Source of the DNA: JBBDYH01 sp040901795 | GTDB lineage: Bacteria; Planctomycetota; Planctomycetia; Pirellulales; JALHPA01 | Direction of reading: 5' to 3' | DNA length: 10,074 bases | Assembly (NCBI GenBank): GCA_040901795.1 | Contig: JBBDYH010000002.1 | Span: forward strand, 1 to 10,074 | Shown: positions 1 through 5,999 of the stretch, piece after piece | Layout of the letters: each line of letters starts with the position of its first letter | Position numbering within the stretch: the stretch's first letter is position 1 | Notes under the pieces: model-generated | Database searches by the model: none | What the model was told of the DNA's origin: nothing | Seen by the model: the letters and a program-made list of their open reading frames with translations, nothing else | Translations under genes and position numbers: made by a program

Positions 1-2
1 AC

Positions 3-230
3 GAAGAGACTCGCTTGCACATCTTCGAGGCCTTTTACTCGACCAAGCCGAGCGGCTCGGGCCTGGGCCTGCCGACGGCCAAGAAGATCGTCGAGGCCCA
101 CGGCGGCCGGATCGGCGTACAGAGCGAACCGGGTCGGGGCACGATGTTTACGATCGCGCTGCCCACGCCTCCGCGTCTGGCCTCGGAGGCTGATTCGATC
201 GGCCCGGTGATCTTTCTTCCGGAAAAGTAG
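3..230 (+). CDS. Sensor histidine kinase, C-terminal fragment (5' end outside window)
   Basis: This is the last 75 codons of a two-component sensor kinase; the frame is open at the left edge of the window and stops with TAG at 228-230. The visible piece is the end of the HATPase_c ATP-binding domain. It has an F-box-like stretch (IFEAFYSTK) followed directly by the G2 box (GSGLGLPTAKKIVEAHGG) and a closing strand (GRGTMFTIALP). The very short lid between the F box and the G2 box is typical of NtrB/ZraS-like kinases. About 20 residues without recognisable domain follow the ATPase fold. The H box, N box, G1 box and all sensing domains lie outside the window, so the signal and partner regulator cannot be told. 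No response-regulator gene follows on this side. The kinase assignment is firm; the subfamily is an inference. Confidence 0.9.
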   Translation, partial: EETRLHIFEAFYSTKPSGSGLGLPTAKKIVEAHGGRIGVQSEPGRGTMFTIALPTPPRLASEADSIGPVIFLPEK

Positions 231-243
231 GTTCCAGTCGTGG

Positions 244-345
244 GGCGGACATTCTTGTCTGCCAACTACCTTGGCAGACAAGAATGTCTGCCGCCACGGG
301 AAACGAAAACCTTGGCAGACAAGAATGTCTGCCGCCACGGGAAAC
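244..345. repeat. Cluster of three copies of a hairpin repeat (REP-like)
   Basis: Three copies of one palindromic element lie in tandem. Copies at 273-292 and 314-333 each form perfect 8-bp arms, GGCAGACA and TGTCTGCC, around an AGAA loop. The copy at 244-263 is in the opposite orientation, with loop TTCT and one arm mismatch. The second and third copies sit inside a perfect 37-nt direct repeat (268-304 and 309-345) separated by 4 nt. The first and second copies can also pair with each other (20 of 21 positions). The element lies just after the kinase stop and before a promoter. It resembles the dispersed intergenic palindromes of planctomycete genomes; that comparison is from memory. Confidence 0.85.
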
Positions 346-350
346 AAAGT

Positions 351-379
351 TTGACATTTGCGCCGGGGAAGGCTATTAT
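351..379 (+). promoter_or_regulatory. Sigma-70-type promoter upstream of the Rrf2 gene
   Basis: The -35 box TTGACA (351-356) matches the consensus fully, and the -10 box TATTAT (374-379) matches TATAAT at five of six positions. The spacer is exactly 17 nt. Transcription should start near 385-388. It is the best promoter-like sequence in the window and begins 6 nt after the hairpin-repeat cluster. The first gene downstream is the Rrf2 regulator, about 260 nt away. Confidence 0.7.
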
Positions 380-380
380 C

Positions 381-477
381 CCGATCGGTTTTTAGGGGAA
401 CCGGTTCGCGGGACATATCGCCACTTATCTCGCTCGTGCGCCTGCGCCAGCCGGCGGGCGGTTGCGCCGATCGGCGC
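381..477. promoter_or_regulatory. Palindromes at the start and within the leader of the Rrf2 transcript (candidate operators)
   Basis: Three perfect palindromes follow the -10 box. CCGATCGG (381-388) covers the expected transcription start. GAACCGGTTC lies at 398-407. GCGCCGATCGGCGC (464-477) contains the CCGATCGG core again. Rrf2-family proteins bind as dimers to dyad sites and often repress their own genes, so these are plausible operators. The palindromes are seen directly; binding is inferred. The rest of the leader, to 644, shows no open frame with protein-like composition and no clear Shine-Dalgarno sequence before the start at 645. Confidence 0.35.
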
Positions 478-644
478 CCTCTAACAACAGTCAACTTTCG
501 GAAGAGCGAAGAGGCAGCTTGTTGCGTTCGCGGTCCGTTTTGTCAGGTGGGAGGGGTCGTGCGGAGTGCCGGATGCTTCGCGATCGCTCAGACACACGGC
601 CGATTGTCTCGTTGCTTTGGGCCATCCGAAAGTGAGAACTCTCC

Positions 645-1067
645 ATGAAGCTTTCTCGCACGGTCACGTATGCGCTTCAGGCCACGCTGCTGCTTGCACA
701 AGCGGAACCCGGCGAACCGGTCCCTTGCAGCCGCCTGGCCGCTGAAGGGGCGATGCCGGAACGATTTCTGTTGCAAATCCTCCGCAGCCTGGTCACGCAC
801 GGCATCCTTCAATCGACGCGCGGCGTGGAAGGAGGCTACACGTTGGACCGCAGCGCGGAGGAGATTTCGCTGTTGGATATCATCGAGGCGGTCGATGGAC
901 CGATGAACATGAAGTTGCCGTTTGCCGATGTGATCCCCACCGAATCCCAGGCCCGATTGCGAGATGCGCTGCACTCAATTGCCTCGAGCTCTCGCACTCA
1001 GTTGCAGGAGGTCAAGATAGCCCACCTCGTCAACCCACGAAAGTTGGAAAAGCAATTGACAGGGTAG
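645..1067 (+). CDS. Rrf2-family transcriptional regulator lacking Fe-S cluster cysteines
   Basis: This 140-residue protein has the usual length of Rrf2 regulators, which are dimeric winged-helix DNA-binding proteins in the cytoplasm. The N-terminus (MKLSRTVTYALQATLLLA) matches the family's first helix. The wing signature RGVEGGYTL lies at about 59-67 and is followed by the dimerisation-helix motif ISLLDIIEAVDGP (74-86). IscR, NsrR and RsrR ligate an Fe-S cluster with residues, usually three cysteines, between about 90 and 110. Here that region has no cysteine, and the only cysteine in the protein is C28, in the DNA-binding part. It is therefore probably not a cysteine-ligated Fe-S sensor; its signal is unknown. 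The ATG has no strong Shine-Dalgarno sequence. The gene follows a strong promoter and a palindrome-rich leader, which suggests autoregulation. The phosphatase gene starts 33 nt downstream and may be co-transcribed. Confidence 0.92.
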   Translation: MKLSRTVTYALQATLLLAQAEPGEPVPCSRLAAEGAMPERFLLQILRSLVTHGILQSTRGVEGGYTLDRSAEEISLLDIIEAVDGPMNMKLPFADVIPTESQARLRDALHSIASSSRTQLQEVKIAHLVNPRKLEKQLTG

Positions 1068-1100
1068 GCGAATGCGGCGCGGTGCGTTACGTTGGACGCA

Positions 1101-1907
1101 ATGTCCGACCAACCGCAACCTACGCTGTCCCCTCGATTGTCGCTCGCTCTGGAAGCGGCGCTGGAAGCCGGGCGGCATACGCTGCGATATTTTCGCCAGA
1201 CGGAGCTCGCGGTCGAACGCAAGGACGACGCGTCTCCCGTCACCATCGCCGACCGCGAGGCGGAGCTGCTGTTGCGCGAGCGAATTGCCGCCGCTTTTCC
1301 CGACGACGCCATCCTGGGCGAGGAGTTTCCAGAGCGGCTCGGCACCTCCGGCTATCGCTGGATTCTCGATCCCATCGACGGCACCAAGTCCTTCATTCAC
1401 GGCGTGCCGCTGTACGGCACGATGGTCGCCGTCGAGCATGGCGGCCGCAGCATCCTGGGTGTCGTCTACGTACCGGCGATGGACGAATGTGCTTACGCGG
1501 AGACCGGGCACGGCGCGTGGCATCAGCTTGGCCTGGAGCCTGTACGCCCGGCGCGCGTCTCGCGGGTCGCCACCCTCGGCGAGTCGCTGTTCGTGACCAG
1601 TGACGTGCCCAATTTCCGCAAGCACGACCGCATGGATGCCTATCTACGGATGGACGAAGCCTGCCGACTGTCGCGCACCTGGGGTGATTGCTTTGGCTAT
1701 CTACTCGTCGCCACAGGGCGCGCCGAAGTGATGATCGACCCGGTGATGAAAGTCTGGGACGCCGCGGCACTCCAGCCTATTCTGGAGGAAGCGGGGGGCA
1801 CGTTTACCAACTGGCAGGGAGAGCGGACGATCTACGATGGCGAAGGAATCGGCACGAATGGACTCCTGCTCGAAGAGGTTTTGGCCATGACGCGGAAGAG
1901 GGCCTGA
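1101..1907 (+). CDS. hisN: Histidinol-phosphatase, inositol monophosphatase superfamily
   Basis: This 268-residue enzyme belongs to the Mg2+-dependent inositol-monophosphatase fold. The metal-binding motifs are all present: GEE with E74, the DPIDGT signature with D90 and D93, and VWDAAA with D220. The stretches ADREAELLLRERI (about 50-62) and DGTKSF, with Lys after DGT, resemble the HisN-type histidinol-phosphatases. These enzymes remove phosphate from L-histidinol phosphate late in histidine synthesis. Other superfamily activities (inositol monophosphate, PAP) cannot be excluded by motif alone, so the substrate is an inference. I chose the ATG at 1101; an in-frame TTG at 1092 would add only three residues. 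No other his gene is nearby, and no Shine-Dalgarno sequence is visible. The stop lies 9 nt from that of the convergent gene. Confidence 0.88.
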   Translation: MSDQPQPTLSPRLSLALEAALEAGRHTLRYFRQTELAVERKDDASPVTIADREAELLLRERIAAAFPDDAILGEEFPERLGTSGYRWILDPIDGTKSFIHGVPLYGTMVAVEHGGRSILGVVYVPAMDECAYAETGHGAWHQLGLEPVRPARVSRVATLGESLFVTSDVPNFRKHDRMDAYLRMDEACRLSRTWGDCFGYLLVATGRAEVMIDPVMKVWDAAALQPILEEAGGTFTNWQGERTIYDGEGIGTNGLLLEEVLAMTRKRA

Positions 1908-1916
1908 TGGGCCGCT

Positions 1917-3656
1917 TCACGGCTCCGCGAACAGTGGGCCTTGATCTTCAGGGCCGAGCATCGCCGCGCGAATCAACGGAACCGGCGGGCCGCCGCGGGA
2001 GAGGAACTCGTCGTGAAATGCTTTCCAGGACTTTCGGCCTCCCCGCGTTTTCGTCCAGTCGTCGCGCAGCTTCATGATCATCAGCTTTCCGAGCGTGTAG
2101 TTCAGATAAGCCGGATCGAAGGTGCCGCGCGCCGCTTGCTGCCGTGCGTTCCCCGGATCGACAAACGCCTCTTCGCGGAACATTCGCTCGGACTGCTCCA
2201 CCGTCATTGTCCCGTTGTGTAACCCAATGGCGGACACGAACCGCACATTTCGCAGTAATGCATTCATGAGTTGCCCGATGTGTGTCTCCGGATCGCCTGC
2301 GCCCAATCCCGCTTCCCACATCAATTCTTCCGTGTAATGCGCCCAACCCTCGGCAAACGCATAGCCGACAAAGATCTGGCCAAACTTCGAACGGGAGCGA
2401 TTCGAATGGAGGTACTGCAGAAAATGTCCCGGCCAGACTTCGTGGGCCGAGACGAAGAGCAAGTCCACCTCAGCCGGCAGGTAGGCCTCCTGTTCGGCCG
2501 GGGACCACGACGGATCCGGGGGCGCGATGTAATACGTCGCCGGCAAACCTTTTTCGTAGGGTCCGGGAATATTGATATAGGCAAAGTTCCACCGCGCATA
2601 GGGGGGCGACTCTTCGACGAGCGCCTCCTCTGGACTTGGAATCGTGACCAGATCCTTATCGATCAAGAACTTTTTCAATCCGGCCAACTGCTGTCGGGCG
2701 CCGGCCACGGGCCCGCCCGAGGGCTTGCGATGGCGCACCAGCTCGACGGCCTCTGAGATGGTCTTTCCCGGCGCATACTTCGCGCAGGCCTCTTCAAGCG
2801 ACTTCAGGTTCCGCTCCAAATCCGACTTGCCGACTCGTTCCAGGTCGGCAAGCGGGACGGTGACGCGCTCGGTGTCAGCCAACATTTGCTGAAACAATTC
2901 CGGCCCAAGGGCAAACTTGTCCGTGGCCGTCGATCGCAACGATTCGAACCATTGGGTCAGCTCTCTTAATGCCGCCACGGCTGCAGCGTTCGCGGTTGCA
3001 AACTCCTGCTGCAATTGCGCGTTCTTGACTGAGGCGAACACCGCGGGCACGTCCTTTTCGAGATACCCCACCATGCCACCGTACACCGCCCGTCCCACAT
3101 CGACGAACGTCTTCGGCAGTGGAGTGCGAAGATTTCGCTTAATGTTCTCAACGGCTTGGGGAATCTGCTGCGCAAAGCCGGTGTACCCGCGCAGGCGGAC
3201 TTCGGCGGGAGCATACTTCCTTGTGATATACACGCTCGGATCAAGACCGCTCCCCAAACCAAGGTAAAACAGCGGGTTCCTCTGCGGCCCGTGTGCCTTT
3301 TCGAGCACGAACAATTCGCGATCGATCTCTGCGGTGAGATATTGGCGTTCGAACTCCTGCCCGCGATTCAGGTGCTTGAACCGCGCGGCCTCTTCGCGGT
3401 TCCGATGAAGGTATTCGGCTGTCTTGCGAAGACCGGCGGGACTCCAGTCCGGAAGCCGACCGTCAAACTCGTGCCGGCCCGCCTTCACCGCCTCGTCGGG
3501 GTGAAGTTCAAAATACCCGTTCAAATAGCGATCGACGAAGGCATCCCATTCCTGGGCGAGGACGGACGTCGGAAATGCGTGAACAAAAAATAAAAGGGAC
3601 AATAGCGCGAAGATTCGCGTGCGCGAGCGGATACGTGGCAGCAGGATTGATTTCAT
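1917..3656 (-). CDS. Secreted DUF885-family protein, putative metallopeptidase
   Basis: This 579-residue protein starts at the ATG at 3654-3656, because the next residues form a signal peptide: basic residues, the hydrophobic stretch IFALLSLLFFVHAF, and a likely cleavage after SVLA near residue 34. The frame stays open 26 codons further upstream, but that part translates a hairpin repeat. The mature chain matches the DUF885 family of alpha-helical gluzincin-like proteins. Its hallmark is HEVWPGH at 405-411, followed by the glutamate motif FAEGWAHYTEE (434-444, E436) and the late motif FDPAYLNYTLGKLMI (513-527). In related metallopeptidases the His and Glu residues bind zinc. The spacing is HExxPGH, not the classical HExxH. 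Peptidase activity is inferred; substrates are unknown. It is probably exported to the periplasm. It is divergent from the glycoside-hydrolase-like gene and convergent with hisN. Confidence 0.88.
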   Translation of the reverse strand: MKSILLPRIRSRTRIFALLSLLFFVHAFPTSVLAQEWDAFVDRYLNGYFELHPDEAVKAGRHEFDGRLPDWSPAGLRKTAEYLHRNREEAARFKHLNRGQEFERQYLTAEIDRELFVLEKAHGPQRNPLFYLGLGSGLDPSVYITRKYAPAEVRLRGYTGFAQQIPQAVENIKRNLRTPLPKTFVDVGRAVYGGMVGYLEKDVPAVFASVKNAQLQQEFATANAAAVAALRELTQWFESLRSTATDKFALGPELFQQMLADTERVTVPLADLERVGKSDLERNLKSLEEACAKYAPGKTISEAVELVRHRKPSGGPVAGARQQLAGLKKFLIDKDLVTIPSPEEALVEESPPYARWNFAYINIPGPYEKGLPATYYIAPPDPSWSPAEQEAYLPAEVDLLFVSAHEVWPGHFLQYLHSNRSRSKFGQIFVGYAFAEGWAHYTEELMWEAGLGAGDPETHIGQLMNALLRNVRFVSAIGLHNGTMTVEQSERMFREEAFVDPGNARQQAARGTFDPAYLNYTLGKLMIMKLRDDWTKTRGGRKSWKAFHDEFLSRGGPPVPLIRAAMLGPEDQGPLFAEP

Positions 3657-3687
3657 GGGGAAATAAGGCGATTCTAATGCGGAGGCA

Positions 3688-3710
3688 GGTCCCGTCTGCC
3701 GGACGGGACC
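3688..3710. repeat. Hairpin repeat in the divergent gap (first)
   Basis: A perfect inverted repeat has 9-bp arms, GGTCCCGTC (3688-3696) and GACGGGACC (3702-3710), around a 5-nt loop TGCCG. It lies 32 bp upstream of the DUF885 start. There is no T tract on either side, so an intrinsic terminator is unlikely. Confidence 0.75.
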
Positions 3711-3741
3711 TCGGCGCAGCTTGAACGGGTCCATAAGAGAC

Positions 3742-3766
3742 AGGTTCCGCTCGGCAAGCGGAACCT
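3742..3766. repeat. Hairpin repeat in the divergent gap (second)
   Basis: A perfect inverted repeat has 10-bp arms, AGGTTCCGCT (3742-3751) and AGCGGAACCT (3757-3766), around the loop CGGCA. The design (GG(T)CCCGYC-like arm, 5-nt loop) is related to the hairpin at 3688-3710, 31 bp away, but the sequence differs. Both lie between two divergent starts, where promoters would be expected. I saw no convincing -35/-10 pair on either strand of this gap. Confidence 0.75.
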
Positions 3767-3823
3767 ACCTGATGCGGTATTCTCTCCACGGCCCATGCAA
3801 TTCGCAAGCGGACACAGGCTCGA

Positions 3824-3828
3824 AGGAG
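3824..3828 (+). promoter_or_regulatory. Shine-Dalgarno sequence of the glycoside-hydrolase-like gene
   Basis: AGGAG lies 8 nt before the ATG at 3837. It decides the start against the in-frame ATG at 3795, which has no such site and would place 14 extra residues before the signal peptide. It is one of only two clear Shine-Dalgarno sites in the window. Confidence 0.75.
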
Positions 3829-3836
3829 TAACGGCG

Positions 3837-5303
3837 ATGTTCAAGGTTTGCCTGAGATCACACCTTGCCTCATTATTCTGCACGCTCATCCTGGCTACCG
3901 CAGCGCTCGGCCAGCCGCCCGAAGGCCAGAACAAAGCCGCCGGTCCGCTGCGAATTCATCCCGAAAATCCGCGGTACTTTACTGACGGCACGAAATTGCC
4001 CGACGGGTCACTCAAGGCGGTCTATCTGACGGGGGCGCATACCTGGAACAACCTCGTGGACATGGGACGCAACGACCCGCCTGAGCCGTTCGATTGGGAT
4101 GCGTACCTCGATTTCCTGGAGAAACATCGTCACAACTTCATCCGGCTGTGGGCGTGGGACTCGACGGTCTGGGACACCCAAGCCAATGGCGCTCTGGGCA
4201 AGGATTTTGTCCATCATGCCGCGCCGCTTCCGTGGCAGCGGACCGGTGCAGGTAAGGCGCTCGACGGCAAGCCAAAGTTCGATCTGACTAAGTTTAACTC
4301 CGAGTATTTCGAGCGGCTCGGGACACGCGTGGATTCGGCCGGCAAGCGGGGGATCTATGTCTCGGTGATGCTCTTTGAAGGGTGGGGGCTGATGCACGGC
4401 AATCGACGCCGCGGCACGCAGCAAAGCTGGGCCTGGCGCAACCACCCTTTCAATCCGGCCAACAACATCAACGATGTGAAAATCCATGGTGCAAGCGACA
4501 TTCACGGCGATGTGCATCGTCTCGGCAATGACGCCGCCAATAAGCTTCAGGCCGCCTACATCCGCAAGGTCGTGGATACGGTGAACGAGTTCGACAACGT
4601 GCTCTATGAAGTCATCAATGAGGGAGGCGAGAAAGAGTGGGACTGGTGGGTGGTCAAGACGATCAAGGATTACGAGCGCAGCAAACCCAAGCAACATCCG
4701 GTCGGAATTACGGGGCACGGCGCCGAGCGGCTGGAGAGCATGCTGGCCAGCCCCGCCGATTGGATTTCGCCGGGCCGCGCGGATGGCTTTGCCGAGGACC
4801 CGCCGGCATGGAAAGCCGAGTACAAGAAAGTGAGCCTGTTGGACACCGACCACATCTGGGGCGTGGGCGGGAACGTAGCCTGGGTCTGGAAGGCATTCCT
4901 GCGCGGGCACAACCCGATCTTCATGGATCCGTATGACGGCTCAGTGCTCGGAAAACCGGGAGACAAGCAGTGGGAACCGATCCACCGCGCCCTGGGCTAC
5001 ACGCGGTGGCTTGCTGACCGCAGAAATTTCGCGGCGATGGCGCCTGCAGGCAACCTCGCTTCGACGAATTACTGCCTGGCCGATCCGGGCAAGGAGTATC
5101 TCGTTTATTTGCCGGACGGCGGCGGCGTCGAGTTGGACCTTTCGGCGGCCGAAGGGGAGCTGCGCGGCATCTGGTATGATGCGCAAAAGTGCCAATGCCG
5201 CGCGTCGGCCACTGCGGAGGGAGGTGCTCGCCGTGAGCTAAAGGCACCGTTCAACGGCCCGGCAGTGCTGTATCTCAAGGCCAAAGACATCCGGGAGCAA
5301 TGA
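3837..5303 (+). CDS. Secreted TIM-barrel glycoside-hydrolase-like protein with C-terminal beta domain (DUF6298-like)
   Basis: This 488-residue protein begins with a signal peptide (MFKVCLRSHLASLFCTLILA, likely cleaved after ALG near residue 25), so it is exported. The catalytic part resembles GH5/GH140-like TIM barrels. It opens with LRIHPENPRYFTD (38-50), then YLTGAHTWNNLVDMG (63-77), a strand with FIRLWAWDS (101-109), and the acid/base-type motif NVLYEVINEGG (254-264, N261-E262). The expected nucleophile strand reads VSLLDTDHIWG (332-342) and has Asp, not Glu. The last roughly 90 residues (from about 398) look like the small beta domain found after such barrels, sometimes named putative collagen-binding. 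The arrangement matches proteins labelled DUF6298 in planctomycetes. Substrate is unknown; a plant or algal polysaccharide is a guess. It is a single gene, divergent from the DUF885 gene. Confidence 0.85.
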   Translation: MFKVCLRSHLASLFCTLILATAALGQPPEGQNKAAGPLRIHPENPRYFTDGTKLPDGSLKAVYLTGAHTWNNLVDMGRNDPPEPFDWDAYLDFLEKHRHNFIRLWAWDSTVWDTQANGALGKDFVHHAAPLPWQRTGAGKALDGKPKFDLTKFNSEYFERLGTRVDSAGKRGIYVSVMLFEGWGLMHGNRRRGTQQSWAWRNHPFNPANNINDVKIHGASDIHGDVHRLGNDAANKLQAAYIRKVVDTVNEFDNVLYEVINEGGEKEWDWWVVKTIKDYERSKPKQHPVGITGHGAERLESMLASPADWISPGRADGFAEDPPAWKAEYKKVSLLDTDHIWGVGGNVAWVWKAFLRGHNPIFMDPYDGSVLGKPGDKQWEPIHRALGYTRWLADRRNFAAMAPAGNLASTNYCLADPGKEYLVYLPDGGGVELDLSAAEGELRGIWYDAQKCQCRASATAEGGARRELKAPFNGPAVLYLKAKDIREQ

Positions 5304-5344
5304 TGCATCGCAGAGGTCACTGACGCAATCCTGATAAGCCGAAA

Positions 5345-5373
5345 TTGACCCGTTTTTCGTGGTACGATAGAAT
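5345..5373 (+). promoter_or_regulatory. Sigma-70-type promoter of the exporter cluster
   Basis: TTGACC (5345-5350) and TAGAAT (5368-5373) each match the consensus at five of six positions and are separated by 17 nt. Transcription should start near 5380, giving a leader of about 50 nt before the ATG at 5433. It is the only clear promoter seen for the five co-oriented genes that follow. Confidence 0.6.
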
Positions 5374-5432
5374 TGGCGGTGTTCATTCGGTAGTTGGATG
5401 GCTATTCGGGCATTAGCCCGTTGTGAGTTGAC

Positions 5433-5870
5433 ATGCTTTTCGGTCGGTTGATTTCGTTGCTACTCTCCGCGGCGCTCGTGGCTTGCCCGACCGTTTGCCG
5501 TGCGGGCGCGTGCAGCGATTGTCCCGCCGAACAAACGAAGACCGCTGCCTGTCCACATTGTCAAGCGGGGCAGAACTCAACTCCGGTGAGTAGTGAGGAG
5601 CGCTCCGAAGCGCCTTCGCCAGATCCGTTAGCGCCGAAAAACCACTGTGAGCTTGGCAATTGCCTGTGCGCAGGCGCGGTGAGCAATGGTGGCGGCTTGG
5701 ATCTGCAGATCGGCCACGTGCTGGGGGTCTTTGGCGCCTTTGAGGCGCTGAGCGAACAGACCCAGCCAGCGATTCTCTCGAAATTCGAAACTGTGGCTGC
5801 AGTCGATCGCGACGATCCACGGGCCAGCGGCCGCCGCTTGCGCTTGCGCATCGAATCTCTCTTGATCTGA
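5433..5870 (+). CDS. Small exported cysteine-rich protein, function unknown
   Basis: I do not recognise this 145-residue protein. It starts with a signal-peptide-like stretch (MLFGRLISLLLSAALVACPTVCRA) and should be exported. Nine cysteines fall within the first 80 residues: C18, C22, C27, C30, C40, C43, C72, C77 and C79. They form CxxC-type pairs (CSDC at 27-30, CPHC at 40-43) and a CLC motif (77-79) after H71-C72. This pattern suits metal binding or thiol redox work, though neither is shown. The C-terminal 60 residues have no cysteine and end in an Arg-rich segment (RASGRRLRLRIESLLI). Some of the first cysteines may lie in the signal peptide. It is the first gene after the promoter at 5345-5373 and lies 129 nt before the ABC permease, so a role beside the exporter is inferred. 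No Shine-Dalgarno sequence is seen. Confidence 0.7.
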   Translation: MLFGRLISLLLSAALVACPTVCRAGACSDCPAEQTKTAACPHCQAGQNSTPVSSEERSEAPSPDPLAPKNHCELGNCLCAGAVSNGGGLDLQIGHVLGVFGAFEALSEQTQPAILSKFETVAAVDRDDPRASGRRLRLRIESLLI

Positions 5871-5940
5871 TTGCGCGCTGGGCGGATTATTTCGCCCTCT
5901 CTCTGACGGCCGCGAGTGCTCCAGCGCGCGCTCGCGCCGA

Positions 5941-5954
5941 CACGCTAAAGCGTG
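5941..5954. repeat. Short palindrome before the permease gene
   Basis: CACGCT and AGCGTG form perfect 6-bp arms around AA (5941-5954). The sequence resembles a dispersed intergenic element of planctomycetes (from memory). It is too short and lacks a T tract, so it is not called a terminator. Confidence 0.5.
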
Positions 5955-5964
5955 AACTCCAACG

Positions 5965-5992
5965 CTGAACCCTGAACCCCGAATCCTGAACC
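5965..5992 (+). repeat. Heptanucleotide tandem repeat in the permease leader
   Basis: Four 7-nt units lie in exact register. Units 1, 2 and 4 read CTGAACC and unit 3 reads CCGAATC. The array ends exactly 7 nt (CTTTTTC) before the ATG at 6000. No Shine-Dalgarno sequence is present, so this array occupies the place where the ribosome would bind. Confidence 0.8.
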
Positions 5993-5999
5993 CTTTTTC

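Noticed and set aside
244..345. CRISPR array
   Set aside because: Only two direct copies with a 4-nt spacer and one inverted copy; no unique spacers of normal length and no cas gene.
358..648. Open frame of 96 codons overlapping the promoter leader
   Set aside because: It begins inside the promoter, has low-complexity Arg/Ser-rich composition and runs into the Rrf2 start; it looks like chance in G+C-rich DNA. The frame at 284-484 starts within the repeat and is rejected for the same reason.
3657..3734. In-frame N-terminal extension of the DUF885 protein by 26 residues
   Set aside because: It translates a hairpin repeat and would place charged residues before a complete signal peptide that begins at 3656.
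4008..4910. 300-codon open frame on the - strand inside the glycoside-hydrolase-like gene
   Set aside because: It is antisense to a gene with clear signal peptide and domain motifs and has no recognisable domain itself. The long - strand frames at 975-1625, 7268-8128 and 8618-9316 are rejected for the same reason.
5880..5897. Weak GGGCG/CGCCC stem followed by CT-rich sequence after the Cys-rich gene
   Set aside because: Only a 5-bp stem with an 8-nt loop and no T run; not enough for a terminator call.
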